In this document: positions 24,501 to 35,500 of the stretch, piece by piece
How positions within the stretch are numbered: the first letter of the stretch is position 1
Layout of the letters: the number at the start of each line of letters is the position of its first letter
Origin: Tachypleus tridentatus
Lineage: Eukaryota; Arthropoda; Merostomata; Xiphosura; Limulidae
NCBI RefSeq assembly: GCF_004210375.1
Contig: NC_134831.1
Location: forward strand, 186,001 to 250,000
DNA: 64,000 nucleotides
Direction: 5' to 3'
The notes under the pieces: model-generated
Told to the model about the DNA's origin: nothing
The model's input: only the letters and a program-made list of their open reading frames with translations
Database searches by the model: none
Program-made: the position numbers and the translations under genes

Positions 24501-25640
24501 TGCAGAGTTACAAAGGTGGGAATGAATAAACTGTCCTTTGTAACAAACACACACATGCAGAGTTACAAAGGTGGGAATGAATAAACTGTCCTTTGTAACA
24601 AACACACACATGCAGAGTTACAAAGGTGGGAATGAATAAACTGTCCTTTGTAACAAACACACACATGCAGAGTTACAAAGGTGGGAATGAATAAATTGTC
24701 CTTTGTAACAAACACACACATGCAGAGTTACAAAGGTGGGAATGAATAAATTGTCCTTTGTAACAAACACACACATGCAGAGTTACAAAGGTGGGAATGA
24801 ATAAATTGTCCTTTGTAACACACACACACATGCAGGGTTTACAAAGTTGGGAATAAATAAACTGTCCTTTGTAGCACACACACATGCAGGATTAGAAAGT
24901 TGGGAATAAATAAACTGTCCTTTGTAGCACACACACACAGATGCAGGGTTACAAAGTTGGGAATAATAAACTGTCCTTTGTAGCACACACACATGCAGGG
25001 TTACAAAGTTAGAAATAAATAAACTCTCCTTTGTAACATACACACACATGCAGGGTTACAAAGTTAGGAATAAATAAACTGTCCTCTGTAACACACACAC
25101 ATGCAGGGTTTACAAAGGTGGGAATAAATAAACTGTCCTTTGTAACACACACACGAAATATTACAAAAACATGAGAATAAATAAACTGTCCTTTGTAACA
25201 CACACATGAAATATTACAAAAACATGAGAATAAATAAACTCTCCTTTGTAACACACACACATACAGGATTACAAAACATGAGAATAAATAAACTCTCCTT
25301 TGTAACACACACACTTGCAGGGTTTACAAAGGTGGAAATAAATAAACTGTCCTCTGTAACACACACACATGCATGCAAGATTACAAAGTTAGGAATAAAT
25401 AAACTGTCCTTTGTAACACACACACGAAATATTACAAAAACATGAGAATAAATAAACTCTCCTTTGTAACACACACACATGCAGGATTACAAAGTTGGGA
25501 ATATGTAAATTGTCCTTTGTAACACACACATGCAGGGTTACAAAGTTGGGAATAAGTAAATTGTCCTTTGTAACACACACATGCAGGGTTACAAAGTTGG
25601 GAATAAATAAATTGTCCTTTGTAAAATACACACACTTGAA
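21537..25640. repeat. 4.1-kb minisatellite, unit ~53 bp, hairpin-forming
   Basis: About 75 head-to-tail units of roughly 52-60 bp. The commonest unit reads AATAAACTGTCCTTTGTAAC, then a variable linker, then GCAGGATTACAAAGGTGGGA. Three linker classes occur: ATGCATGCATGCA, (AC)n of varying length ending ATGCA, and a linkerless class in which the CA run leads into GAAATATTACAAA or GAAAGATTACAAA. Each linker-bearing unit holds CCTTTGTAA and its exact complement TTACAAAGG on the two sides of the linker, so one strand can fold. The block 24100-24430 is almost pure ATGCAT-type and 24430-24790 almost pure AAACACACAC-type, showing local homogenisation. Long minus-strand frames across it are a by-product of the repeat. 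Confidence 0.97.
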
Positions 25641-27952
25641 TCAGGCTTGCAAAACTGTCATCCTTGAAGAAATGTAGTACTGTAACATACACATTAAACA
25701 AAATTAAATTGGTTCACATTTACTTGTATATTAATGTATATAAGGCAAAATATATACTTTTACATAACACTACACATAGCATGTACATATTTTATTCTCA
25801 TTAAATTCACCATCTATAATTTAAAAAATTAAAATTTCATGTTAAACTACTTTATGAGCAACTTTCTTGGAAAGCCAGCCTTTCAATTTATAAGTCTAAA
25901 CTACAATATTAGATCCTTTAAAAGTCAAATACTTGTATATAACACATACTTTTTATTAAAGAAAAATTTCCTTTATGTCTGATTCAAAAGACAATAACAG
26001 AAAAACAATTTTTTTATTTTCTCTTAAACTGCTCTGTTTTTAAAACTGAAACAAAGGGTGAGTAAAATTTACTGCATTTTAGAATATAATGGTTATTTCT
26101 AATTCACATAAAAAGATCACCTGTACAGATAATTACAAAACTGGGCAATATATATAATTCATGAAAAAGTGTAAAATATTTGTCAACCTACACATATCTT
26201 TCATTTTACTTAGAACTAAATATTCAATCTATAATTCATTCTTTCAGATTTTTCACTTTGCCTGACAAATCCCCAAATCACTTTGACCTGTTGTAAAAAC
26301 AGACTATTTCCTCTTTCTTATGTTGTACACTTTCTGCTAGTACTTTATCACATCATTCATTATGAAAACATCATTTAAACCTGATAAATAATGCATCTGG
26401 AAAGAAACTAGTGACGAATGTCATAGAACATCAACATTACACACACATTATGCATATCTAATTTTGCCTTCCAATCTCTAACATTAGACTATAGTGCACA
26501 CTTTCCTTTACATCAATTAAAAAAAAAAAATCAAAGCTAATATTCACAATGTAATAGCTATAATTAATTGGGTGTCGTAATATCAGTAACAGAATTAATG
26601 TTAAACACACAAAACAAACAATATTAATTCACAACATCATATGTAATAATACAAAAAATGAAGATTTTGGAATTCATTGGTCAATTAGTTTAAGTTCTGT
26701 TGTTAAGTATGACCACTATCTCACTCCTATAATTTACTAAGTTTACAGACTTTTATTTAATGAAAACTTTTGACCATGAATATAAAAAATTATGACTTTA
26801 AAGATAAGGTCCAAAACTTGCACATTAATCAATTAACTCATTTTGCTAATTTCCTGGTTCTATTCTTGTTATTACAAAAGTTGTGTGTTTATTTGTGTCC
26901 ACAAACATACATTATGTGTACACATACATATATAACCTTCGTAAGTGCTTGTCATTTCAATATTCACTAGAGTAGCATTTCTCCTATCTATGCACCATGA
27001 ATCTTTGATATTCCTCAAAGACAGTCCCCCTACCTCAGATTTTTTTGAAAACATGGAAGGGTTGTAATATCAGAGATAGATTCTGGTTTTCGTTTTAGAA
27101 AAAGAGGGGGGATTCTTCCACCAGGTCAAAAACTTACAAAAAACAAAAAAACTTGTTTTAACAGATTTAAGGGTAGAAAAAGATTAACAGTTAGATGGTT
27201 AAGATGTTTGGTTGAGACTAAAAACTAAGGTAAAATAAACTAAATCTCATTTATCTTATTCCTGACCTGGACCTCAGGATATCACCCTCAACACCCTCTG
27301 CCTTAATCTACCCTGTTTAAGAGTACATTTGGTAATCCAGTAGAAGAATAGGGATTGAAATTCATGAACCATCAAATCCCTGAAACTCTTCTTACTTTTT
27401 GAGATATATTAAGATCATTTAACTTGTACTAATTTCTTCTTGAGAAAAGGTTTTGATGACACTGAAAGTTAGAAAAAAATATGTAAGGAATCAATATAAA
27501 AAAGGTGTTCAATTTCTGTGTGCTCTGTTCTAAAAATAAGAGGATGAATGAACACGTGTATAATATACACAAAAAGAAAAAAACTTGCTTCCAGTTAAGA
27601 CTATTTTATTTTTCTAATGGGGTGCTTAGCTTATGGAATAAGTTACTATTGAAAATAAATGCAGCATGTTAGGGTAATTTTGGGGGCGATATCTCGATTT
27701 TCTAGAAAAATAAGCCATGGATTTTTTTTATTTTTTAGGGTGCATGCACAACTACAAGGAAAACCATTAAATGTCTAAATAATCTCTTGCTACATGTTAT
27801 TAATTTTGTGATATTAACTAGTAGTACTACCATACCATTCCTAGTACCAGACTCCCCTAAATCATGTAAAATGCTACCCTTTTCAAATATATTATGCCAA
27901 AATTATAATTAACGAGCACTAATACATATTTTAATCACAAAACGGAACTTAC
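25641..27952. other. AT-rich stretch, probably first intron of the RhoGAP gene
   Basis: No exon recognised. It lies directly downstream (minus strand) of the donor at 27952-27947, so it is intronic if that exon call is right. A run of A at 26519-26530 is the only obvious simple repeat. Confidence 0.5.
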
Positions 27953-28011
27953 CCAAGGAAGGTTTGATCTGCTATTTGTTTAACTCTGAAAAACTGCTTC
28001 TTCATTTTCAT
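27953..28011 (-). CDS. First coding exon of a RICH/nadrin-type BAR-RhoGAP (ARHGAP17/44, RhoGAP92B family)
   Basis: On the minus strand, ATG at 28011 opens a 59-nt coding exon ending CTT GG|GTAAGT, a near-consensus donor, in phase 2. It encodes MKMKKQFFRVKQIADQTFL and part of a Gly codon. The start of the N-BAR domain in ARHGAP17 and ARHGAP44 is MKKQFNRM(K/R)QLANQT followed by GRAEKTEVLS, which matches in register and breaks at the expected place. The family couples a membrane-curving N-BAR domain to Rho/Rac/Cdc42 GTPase activation. The second in-frame ATG at 28005 aligns with the family start. An upstream ATG in another frame, two bases before the start at 28011, overlaps it with a short uORF ending near 27980. 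No further exons were found leftward, so the first intron would contain at least the minisatellite. Paralogue identity is open. Confidence 0.65.
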
Positions 28012-29002
28012 ACATCGCTTGATATTGAATGTTCAAAATAATTTTCTGTAACAATAACACAAATTAATGTCCACTCTCCGTCATGTAACTATGATATCGC
28101 TACTGTAAGACAGCGTTGATATTTGAGACATATCTAAATAAGTAAATATTAATCTATTATAACTGGTGATAATGATACTGATGGTCCGTTCAATCACATT
28201 TAAAGATTTATCAAGTCTTTAAATTTTTAATTACCATGCGTCATAATACAATTTATAATGCGAAAATATTTAATTATCTGGCACATGTCCTACCCATCAT
28301 ATACTTCACTATTTTAGGTCTGACCACTACTAACATACTATTCCACCACACACTAATCGAACCTCACGCAACCTAATTTCCAATTTTGCGATACACTCAA
28401 CCCGTGAAGAAATTTGCAATGGATTATGGGACTGAGATAAACAAAAAAACTATTACGTAAAACTAAAAAACACTTTCATGCTAATTAAATAAAACGAAAC
28501 TATATAACGGAAATAATAGAAGAAAATCATATTTAAAAAAAGCAATACAGTATATCAGATACTAATTTCAACTTCATGAAGTGTTCTTATATGTGATAAT
28601 ATTGATTAGTAATTTGGAAATTTTTCTTTATATACTGCCGATTCATTGACGTAATGATAGATAAACACTATAAAGACATATAATCCTCCCATGATATATA
28701 ATATTTTAAAGGTTAAAAAATGTAGTTGAACTTATATTGACAAAGCTTCATCGTTATTTTATATTCAAAATTTTCAATTTTTAAAACTTTTACTGATAAA
28801 CTTCTGTAGCAAAAAATAAAAACTCGGTTTCTTTATTTGTGGAAGTCAAATTTCGGGTTAAATTATATTTATTTTTAAGTGATATCTTAATTATTGGTAA
28901 TATTATATTTTTCATTTTTCGTAAAAAGGAGCTGTTTAAAAGTCGGTAAATGGGAGCCGCTTCTTTGTCTTATTCAAATTTACACTAAACATAACTTTTC
29001 GT
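28012..29002. other. Upstream region of the minus-strand RhoGAP exon
   Basis: AT-rich, no clear promoter motif and no other exon. If 28011 is the translation start, the 5' UTR and promoter, or a 5' UTR intron, lie here. Confidence 0.4.
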
Positions 29003-29115
29003 CCCCACTTGCACAGCGGAATGTCGCCCTACTAAAACACCGGTTTCGATACTCATCGTAGATAAAGTACAAATAGTTTATCATTTAGCTTTGTGATTAA
29101 TTACAAACACAACAG
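29003..29115 (+). mobile_element. tRNA-derived SINE, family 2, plus strand
   Basis: Begins GTCCCCACTTGCACAGCGG (A box-like TTGCACAGCGG), then ACACCGGTTTCGATACTC (B box-like), and ends in AGCTTTGTGATTAATTACAAA. The same layout recurs at 36354 and 47418. Confidence 0.75.
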
Positions 29116-29204
29116 TTGAAGAGAGGATGGTGTAAATGATCAGTTTTAAAGTAATAATTCTCAAAATCATAAGAAAATTATGATATCAAATATTCTCCCT
29201 TCTT

Positions 29205-29320
29205 ACGATAGTGTGTTTGTGTTTTCTTATATCTATTTGCTGAGTCCACCGAGGGTAATCGACCCGCTGATTTTAGCGTTGTAAAACCGTAGACATACCG
29301 CTGTACTAGCGAAGGTTCCT
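29205..29320 (-). mobile_element. tRNA-derived SINE, family 2, minus strand
   Basis: Minus-strand reading: CGCTAGTACAGCGGTATGTC, then TACAACGCTAAAATC, then GGGTCGATTACCCTCGG (B-box region), and a tail of CACAAACACACT. It is inverted relative to, and about 90 bp from, the plus-strand copy ending at 29115. Confidence 0.75.
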
Positions 29321-29737
29321 GACGATAGTAAGCGAAGTAATGAAAATCAGACTCTCTTCGTCGAGACTTCATCTTTTATGACAGCGACATCAAACGAGAG
29401 TATGGTGGGCATGAAAGTAATGACATAGTAGATTTTTGTTTTCTGGTAGAAGTTATTTTAATAACAAATGTTTAGAATATTATGATACTACTAAATTATA
29501 CACGGTAATACAGATGGAAGAAGGGATATAGTATGGTAATTGAAAAGTTGGACACAGAAAACAATTTTACTTTCTACTTTATTTGTAAGTGTTTCTGCAC
29601 AACATAACTCCATAGAGTTGCGTTAAGAATAAAAATCGTGTCTGGACAAATGCAAGTAGATGAGTAATATCTTTATAGTTACTTACGTAGATGACTGTAT
29701 TTAACTCCACAGCATTTTTTTTCTCTCTCTCTTTCAG

Positions 29738-29968
29738 GGTTATCCTCTGCCGTGTAATGTTAAGTTAAAACAAAAAGTTCTTAAAATAATATTTCACGTA
29801 ACAGTCTCGAATACGAAACTGGCTAAGAATGTGCAGCTGAATTCAGTGGGTAAACCCGCTTTCTTTAACCAATTGACAGTATCACATTGTGACTTTTGTC
29901 CTCCCTCAGTGTTGATCGGCTGTACTGAAAAAAATTCAACTCGACTAGAAGAAACATTACAATGTTAA
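29738..29968 (+). CDS. Candidate terminal exon, unrecognised
   Basis: A strong acceptor (TTTTTTTTCTCTCTCTCTTTCAG ending at 29737) is followed by a 76-codon open frame, GGT TAT CCT CTG ... TTA CAA TGT TAA, with the stop at 29966-29968. A frame this long without an initiating ATG is unusual in such AT-rich sequence. The peptide starts GYPLPCNVKLKQ and has a Cys pair in SHCDFCPP. I recognise no family. No upstream exon was identified, and the minus-strand RhoGAP exon lies to the left, which counts against a long plus-strand gene here. It could be a chance frame. Confidence 0.25.
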   Translation, partial: GYPLPCNVKLKQKVLKIIFHVTVSNTKLAKNVQLNSVGKPAFFNQLTVSHCDFCPPSVLIGCTEKNSTRLEETLQC

Positions 29969-30455
29969 ACCTTTAAACTTGGAATTTACGTTTGACTGTA
30001 ATATCTTCGCAGACAGAATAGGAATTATACACTATAGAAAGCAAAGAAACAAAACAATCTCAACGACTTTCTGGGCCAGCTGTTGCAACCATTACAGCTC
30101 AGAATTAAGTAGCTGAAATTTTTTTTTAAATCTCCATATAAAGTAGATAAAAAGCATGTGGTATGCCTGCTTATTATACTTGTATACTATCGCAATTCTA
30201 TTGTAAAAATTTGATTTTGGTCAATTAGTAAGTACCAAACCTTGATGAGGTCATCAGTATGATAATTTAAACATATTTTGTCGATTTTTCTGCACCTCAT
30301 ATATATGCAAAAACGGCTCGTTTGGGTTGAGAAAATATTTTACATAGAAGAGCGAACAACAAGAAGTTGAAATAAAACATTGACATTTTGTCAACGTTTT
30401 TAGCTGTGTTTTTTTTCCTTCAGATATAGTTATCTTTATAATTATTAGTTGAATT
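29969..30455. other. Unique AT-rich sequence
   Basis: Nothing recognised between the candidate exon and the tandem duplication. Confidence 0.4.
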
Positions 30456-30822
30456 TTAGTTTTTAATACAATGAATTACATATCATTTTACTTGTCATTA
30501 TCGTTCCCGAGTGTTGACAACTTTAACAAATAAAGTGGCGTATTTTCGGTGTTACTGCGTTTACCGAAAGTAAACCACCCTTGAGAAAATTTAATAAAAA
30601 ATAATGTTTTAGGCAATATAAAAATATTTTAATCTTATCTGGTGCTAGCACAAATATGTAATTACTGCGGTTTTGAAAACCAGTGACCCAAGACATTATT
30701 TGCACAATATATAGCCACCGTTGACTACAATGATGCGCAAGTACTGATTATATCATCGCCTATGGTAATAAGTGTGGCGAAGACAGTTCAACCTATGAGC
30801 GTGCGCTAAACGCCTTGGAAGC

Positions 30823-30950
30823 GATGAAACTTTGTAGAATGAACAGCAACTGTTGTTGTGGAGACACAAGTGTATAGGACAACGTTTCGAAAGTCTTCCG
30901 CCTTTCGTCTCCACAAGAGCCAGTTGCCGTCCATTCTACAAAGTTTCATC
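30823..30950. repeat. Foldback (imperfect palindrome), duplication unit 1
   Basis: GATGAAACTTTGTAGAATG at the left is the exact complement of CATTCTACAAAGTTTCATC at the right. Pairing continues inward with few mismatches through GCAACTG and TTGTGGAGAC / GTCTCCACAA. The loop contains CGAAAG and CTTTCG. The minus strand reads TGGAGAC-GAAAG-loop-CTTTC-GAAACG. It could be a mobile foldback or a retroelement terminal repeat. Confidence 0.85.
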
Positions 30951-31551
30951 ATGAATACTCTGCCAAACAATCAATCAAAGAATACCTTGGAAGTGTATCG
31001 CTCATGATTGATGTACAAGGTAGAGTAGTAAATGCCAGACAGCGCTAATTTAGTATTATTTAATACGCTAATACTTATTTATTTTTAGTTACGCCTTTTT
31101 CATGATGATTTTGGATATTTTTACGTTTTCATTACTGTTATACAAGTGTGTATATATATATACATACATATAGATAGATTTAATTTAGTTTTTAATACAA
31201 TGAATTACATATCATTTTACTTGTCATTATCGTTACCGAGTGTTGACAACTTTAACAAATAAAGTGGCGTATTTTCGGTGTTACTGCGTTTACCGGAAGT
31301 AAACCACCCTTGAGAAAATTTAATAAAAAATAATGTTTTAGGCAATATAAAAATATTTTAATCTTATCTGGTGCTAGCACAAATATGTAATTACTGCGGT
31401 TTTGAAAACCAGTGACCCAAGACATTATTTGCACAATATATAGCCACCGTTGACTACAATGATGCGCAAGTAATGATTATATCGTCGCCTATGGTAATAA
31501 GTGTGGCGAAGACATTTCAACCTATGAGCGTGCGCTAAACGCCTTGGAAGC

Positions 31552-31679
31552 GATGAAACTTTGTAGAATGAACAGCAACTGTTGTTGTGGAGACACAAGT
31601 GTATAGGACAACGTTTCGAAAGTCTTCCGCCTTTCGTCTCCACAAGAGCCAGTTGCCGTCCATTCTACAAAGTTTCATC
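31552..31679. repeat. Foldback (imperfect palindrome), duplication unit 2
   Basis: Copy of 30823-30950 produced by the 729-bp tandem duplication. The arms are unchanged. Confidence 0.85.
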
Positions 31680-31875
31680 ATGAATACTCTGCCAAACAAT
31701 CAATCAAAGAATACCTTGGAAGTGTATCGCTCATGATTGATGTACAAGGTAGAATAGCAAATGCCAGACAGCGCTAATTTAGTATTATTTAATACGCTAA
31801 TACGTATTTATTTTTAGTTACGCCTTTTTCATGATGATTTTGGATATTTTTACATGTTTTCATTACTGTTATAGA

Positions 31876-31907
<32 letters not shown>

Positions 31908-31920
31908 CATACATATAGAT

Positions 31921-32850
31921 AGATTTAAAGACACACACAATATATATAAGCGCGATAAACCAAAGTCACAGGCCAAAACATGCCACTAAATGTATGGGAG
32001 TAAGAAAAAGAAACTTTTTTTTTAAAAAAAAAAAGGTAAAATATTATTTTGTCTTTGAGACTATTTGCAGAAGTTCATAAACACATTCTCAATTTAGCTA
32101 CATGATTATTTTATTTATTCCTGACACGTTCTATACATATATATACATAGATTTAATTCAGTCAGACCGTTAGCTTCCAACCTTCGTGAGTGTATATCAG
32201 ATAACTAGCTCATCTTCGTTATTTTTTCGTCACTGTCACGTTATAATTTTACATGTTTTTAGTTAAAGTTATAACGTATATGATTTATATTCTTTAATAA
32301 ACATTTTCGTTATAGTTAATTGAAAACTGTCAAAAAAAAAAGAAAGTTTAGTCGTGGGGTAACTAGTTTTGAAAAGGAATCCATTCAAGCGATCTAAAAA
32401 GACATAGAAGTCTTTTAATTTGAACAAGACCAGCTTTCTTCTGAGTTATTTCAACCACAAATAAATACATAAGAGACAATTAACAAGTTAATCAATCAGT
32501 GTTATTTAGTGAATTATCCAAAATAAACAAACAAATCTTGATTAATTTAGTAAAATCTAAGCCAATAAAACCTCATTTTAATAGAGAGGATGACAAATCC
32601 ACTTAACTTCTCTGAAATATGCTGGTTTGTAGATAATTTTAGAGAAACTGTACTCCTCACGAAAATACCAGCTGCGGTAAACAGCACCATGAGGAGAATT
32701 AGATAACTTATCAGCGTTTGAAAACTATTATATTAATGTCTTGATGAGGTTGATAGTTTTGATTACAGTGCATTTTCTTTATTTCTTTCTATTTCTTTGG
32801 GAACATTTTAAGCTCTGCGCGTTGGACTATATCTTCTATAGGCCATACTG
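31921..32850. other. Unique AT-rich sequence
   Basis: No gene recognised between the tandem duplication and the nested transposons. Confidence 0.4.
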
Positions 32851-33040
32851 CAGGGGCGTAGCTTTTTTACACCCGATGGGTGAGGGGATGATTTTTGCAA
32901 CCACTTATGTGGACTGTTCAATTTGCAAATTGGTAATCTCTGATTACGTGAACCTGAAAGCTTCAGAGTAATCTTGTTGCCACGATACTTGCATGTATAC
33001 TTAGGCCTACTGACTGATACTTACGAACTATCGCTTAGAT

Positions 33041-35500
33041 TAGGGGTCACCAAACTACGGCCCTCGAGGTCATTTTGCCCGGCCCGCCAGCAGCTAGCCG
33101 CTTGGAAATAAAAAGTGACATTTCATCAAATGTCCGACTATCATAACAAAAGACTTCACACCGATGGTCGCTTTAAGCTGGCAAACACAAGACGTAATGA
33201 TAAAAAGAAACAAGGCTATCACGCGCATTTTTAACCAATAGGAAAATTCTTCTTTCGTTCTTGCTGCCCGTTTATTCATATTGAGGCACGTAGCTATGTA
33301 AGCATTAGGATATCGAAAACAAGTACAGACTTGACCCTCGTTTTATCGACTCTTCTTGTAAATTCAGCGGCCAAGGGTTACCGCTTCAGCAAGCTCATTT
33401 CTCTTAGTAGTCGGGTTATGCGCTTTTCGTAACTCGTTTTTAGGTAAGTGTCGTGGCAAACGTACGTTTCAATATATTTTGTTTGTGCGTTCTTGGACCA
33501 GTACAATACTTTTCTCACAGCGTTCTGTGTTTTTCATTTTCAGATCCCGTTTTTTTTCACACATCGTTATGGCTGCTTTTAAAAGAAGAAAAGTGGACTC
33601 TGAGTGTCATGCTTTCAATGAAGAATGGGGAGAAAAGTACTTCTTTGTGGAAACAAAAAACCAGAAAGCTACTTGTGTAACACTGAAAGTGTTGCTGTTT
33701 TGAAAGAGTACAATCTTCGGCGTCACTATGAAACAAAACATCTATCAACATATATGAAATTTTCAGGAAAATTCCGTTCTGAGAAATTTGAATCCATAAA
33801 ACGTGTTTTCAAATCTCAAAAGAATCTCTTCACGAGAAAGTTTGCTGAAAATGAATCTGTCACTCGAACAAGTTGCAAAATAGTGCATAGGATGGCAGAG
33901 CGAGGAAAACCTTTTACTGATGGCAACTTACTCAAAGAGTGTATGATGGAAGCAGCAAATGAGCTGTGTCCTGAAAAAAGACAATTTCTTTGAAAGTATC
34001 AGCCTTTCAGCAACTTCAGTTGTACGGAGAGCAGAAGAACTTGGAGAGAACATCGCATTAAAGATACGCCAAAAAAGCTAGAAACTTCCTATGGTATTCT
34101 CTGGCACTGGATGAGTCTACTGATCTCTCGAGTACGACACAACTTCTCGTGTTCATTCGTGGAGTTAATTTGGACTTTCAGATCACGGAAGAGTTGGCAT
34201 CAGTTTGCAGCATGCACGGAAGAACAACTGGAGAAGACATTTTCATGGAAGTGCATAAAACTTTGCAAGACTATAACCTTCAGTGGAATCAGCTTAGAGG
34301 TGTAACAGTTGATGGAGGAAAACACATGGCTGGAGTAAAGAAGGGTCTGGTGGGGCTGATCAGGAAACAGTTGGAAGATCTTCAACTCCCAAGCGCTCTG
34401 TTCATACACTGCATCATACATCAGCAAGCACACTGTGGAAAAGACTTAGATATTTCTTGCGTACTGAATCCAGTCATTTCTGCAGTGAACTTTATTCGGG
34501 GTCATGCACTTAATCATCGCCAGTTCAAGGCGTTTCTTGAAGAAATTGATTCGAATTTTTGTGACTTGCCTTATCACACGGCGGTGAGATGGCTCAGCTG
34601 CGGTAAAGTCTTGTCTCGTTTTTATAAGCTGAGAAGAGAAACAGATATATTTCTCATCGAGAAAAATAGAGCCGATCAATTTCTGTCGGATGCAACCTGG
34701 TTGTTAAAGTTGTCATTTTTGGTTGACATCACATCCCACATGAATTAATTGAACTTAAAACTTCAGGGGAAGAATAACCTTGTCTGTGATCTCTATAAAA
34801 TCATTAAAGGATTTCGGAGAAAGCTGTCATTGTTTGAAGCACATTTAGAAGGAGGAAACCTCTCTCATTTACAGTGTTTCATGCTGGAATCACAGAAGAT
34901 ATCAACCTGGAGTTTCAGAAAAAGAGTATTGGTGATTTAAATAACCATTTTTAGAGAGATTTTCGGATCTCGACAGAATCAAAAGTGACATTCTCCTTTT
35001 TCAGAATCCTTTTGATTGTGTCATTGATGACGTGCCAGTGGAACTTCAGCTGGAGGTCATCGATTTGAAGGAAATGACTTGTTGAAAGCAAAACACAGAG
35101 AAGGGCAACTTATTGAATTTTACAGCTACATACCTGAAGATGATTTTCCAAAGCTGAAGCAGTTCGCATCTGGAATGGCATCAGTGTTCGAAACAACTTA
35201 TGTCTGTGAACAAGCATTTTCAAAAACGAAGTATGTGAAGTCGGTACATCGATCAAGGTTGACTGATGAACATTTGAAAGCAATTCTAATAATTGGATAC
35301 AGCAATTTAAAACCGAATATTGAAGATATTTTGAAAGCCAAACGCCAATTTCATAAATCTCGCTAACTAAACTTAGTGTTAAGTCTTTTACAGAGAGCTT
35401 TCGTTCTAGCTTATGAGTATTGAACATAATGATCATGCGGCCCGCGCTTCTCATTCCCCAAGTAATCTGGCCCCCTGTGAAAAAAGTTTGGTGACCCCTG
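33041..35500 (+). mobile_element. hAT transposon (Charlie-like), complete ends, broken transposase
   Basis: Terminal inverted repeats TAGGGGTCACCAAACT (left) and the complement of AGTTTGGTGACCCCTG (right) match except for the first base. A perfect 8-bp target duplication, GCTTAGAT, lies at 33033-33040 and 35501-35508, as expected for hAT elements. At 2460 bp the element looks full length. It carries one transposase-like gene on the plus strand with several frame breaks. It sits inside the short TIR element that spans 32851-35765. Confidence 0.95.
33570..35366 (+). pseudogene. hAT transposase, GTF2IRD2/ZBED5-like
   Basis: Start at 33570 with MAAFKRRKVDSECHAFNEEW. A BED-type finger remnant follows, VAVLKEYNLRRHYETKH, with the paired His but a frame shift at its cysteines (about 33665-33690). 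The next block ends with a stop at 33993. The central catalytic part is open at 34149-34748: GVNLDFQITEELASVCSMHG, GVTVDGGKHMAG (holding a catalytic Asp), CIIHQQAHCGK, and YHTAVRWLSCGKVLSRFY. The C-terminal dimerisation domain is open at 35079-35366, with ETTYVCEQAFSKTKYVKS and RLTDEHLKA. At least three frame breaks make it inactive. Homology to Charlie-type hAT and the domesticated vertebrate GTF2IRD2 C-terminus is from memory. Confidence 0.9.

Larger units (their letters stand above)
30456..31920. repeat. Tandem duplication, two units of ~729 bp
   Basis: Unit 1 (about 30456-31184) and unit 2 (about 31185-31920) each begin AGTTTTTAATACAATGAATT and end in a TG/TA microsatellite followed by ACATACATATAGATAGATT. 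Corresponding features are offset by 729 bp: CGTTCCCGAGTG versus CGTTACCGAGTG, and the foldbacks at 30823 and 31552. Only scattered single-base differences and microsatellite length separate them, so the duplication is recent or kept similar by conversion. A 60-codon minus-strand frame occurs in both units with one residue changed, and I do not regard it as a gene. Confidence 0.95.

Noticed and set aside
21537-25640. CRISPR-like array of repeats and spacers
   Set aside because: Eukaryotic sequence. The 'spacers' are just three recurring linker classes, not unique sequences, and no cas genes are present.
21525-25701. Numerous minus-strand frames of 60-153 codons as genes
   Set aside because: They are the translation of a 53-bp tandem repeat in three phases, overlap each other, and have no splice, start or family evidence.
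30523-30705. 60-codon minus-strand frame repeated at 31252-31434
   Set aside because: Both copies exist because of the 729-bp tandem duplication. Near identity reflects recent duplication, not selection.
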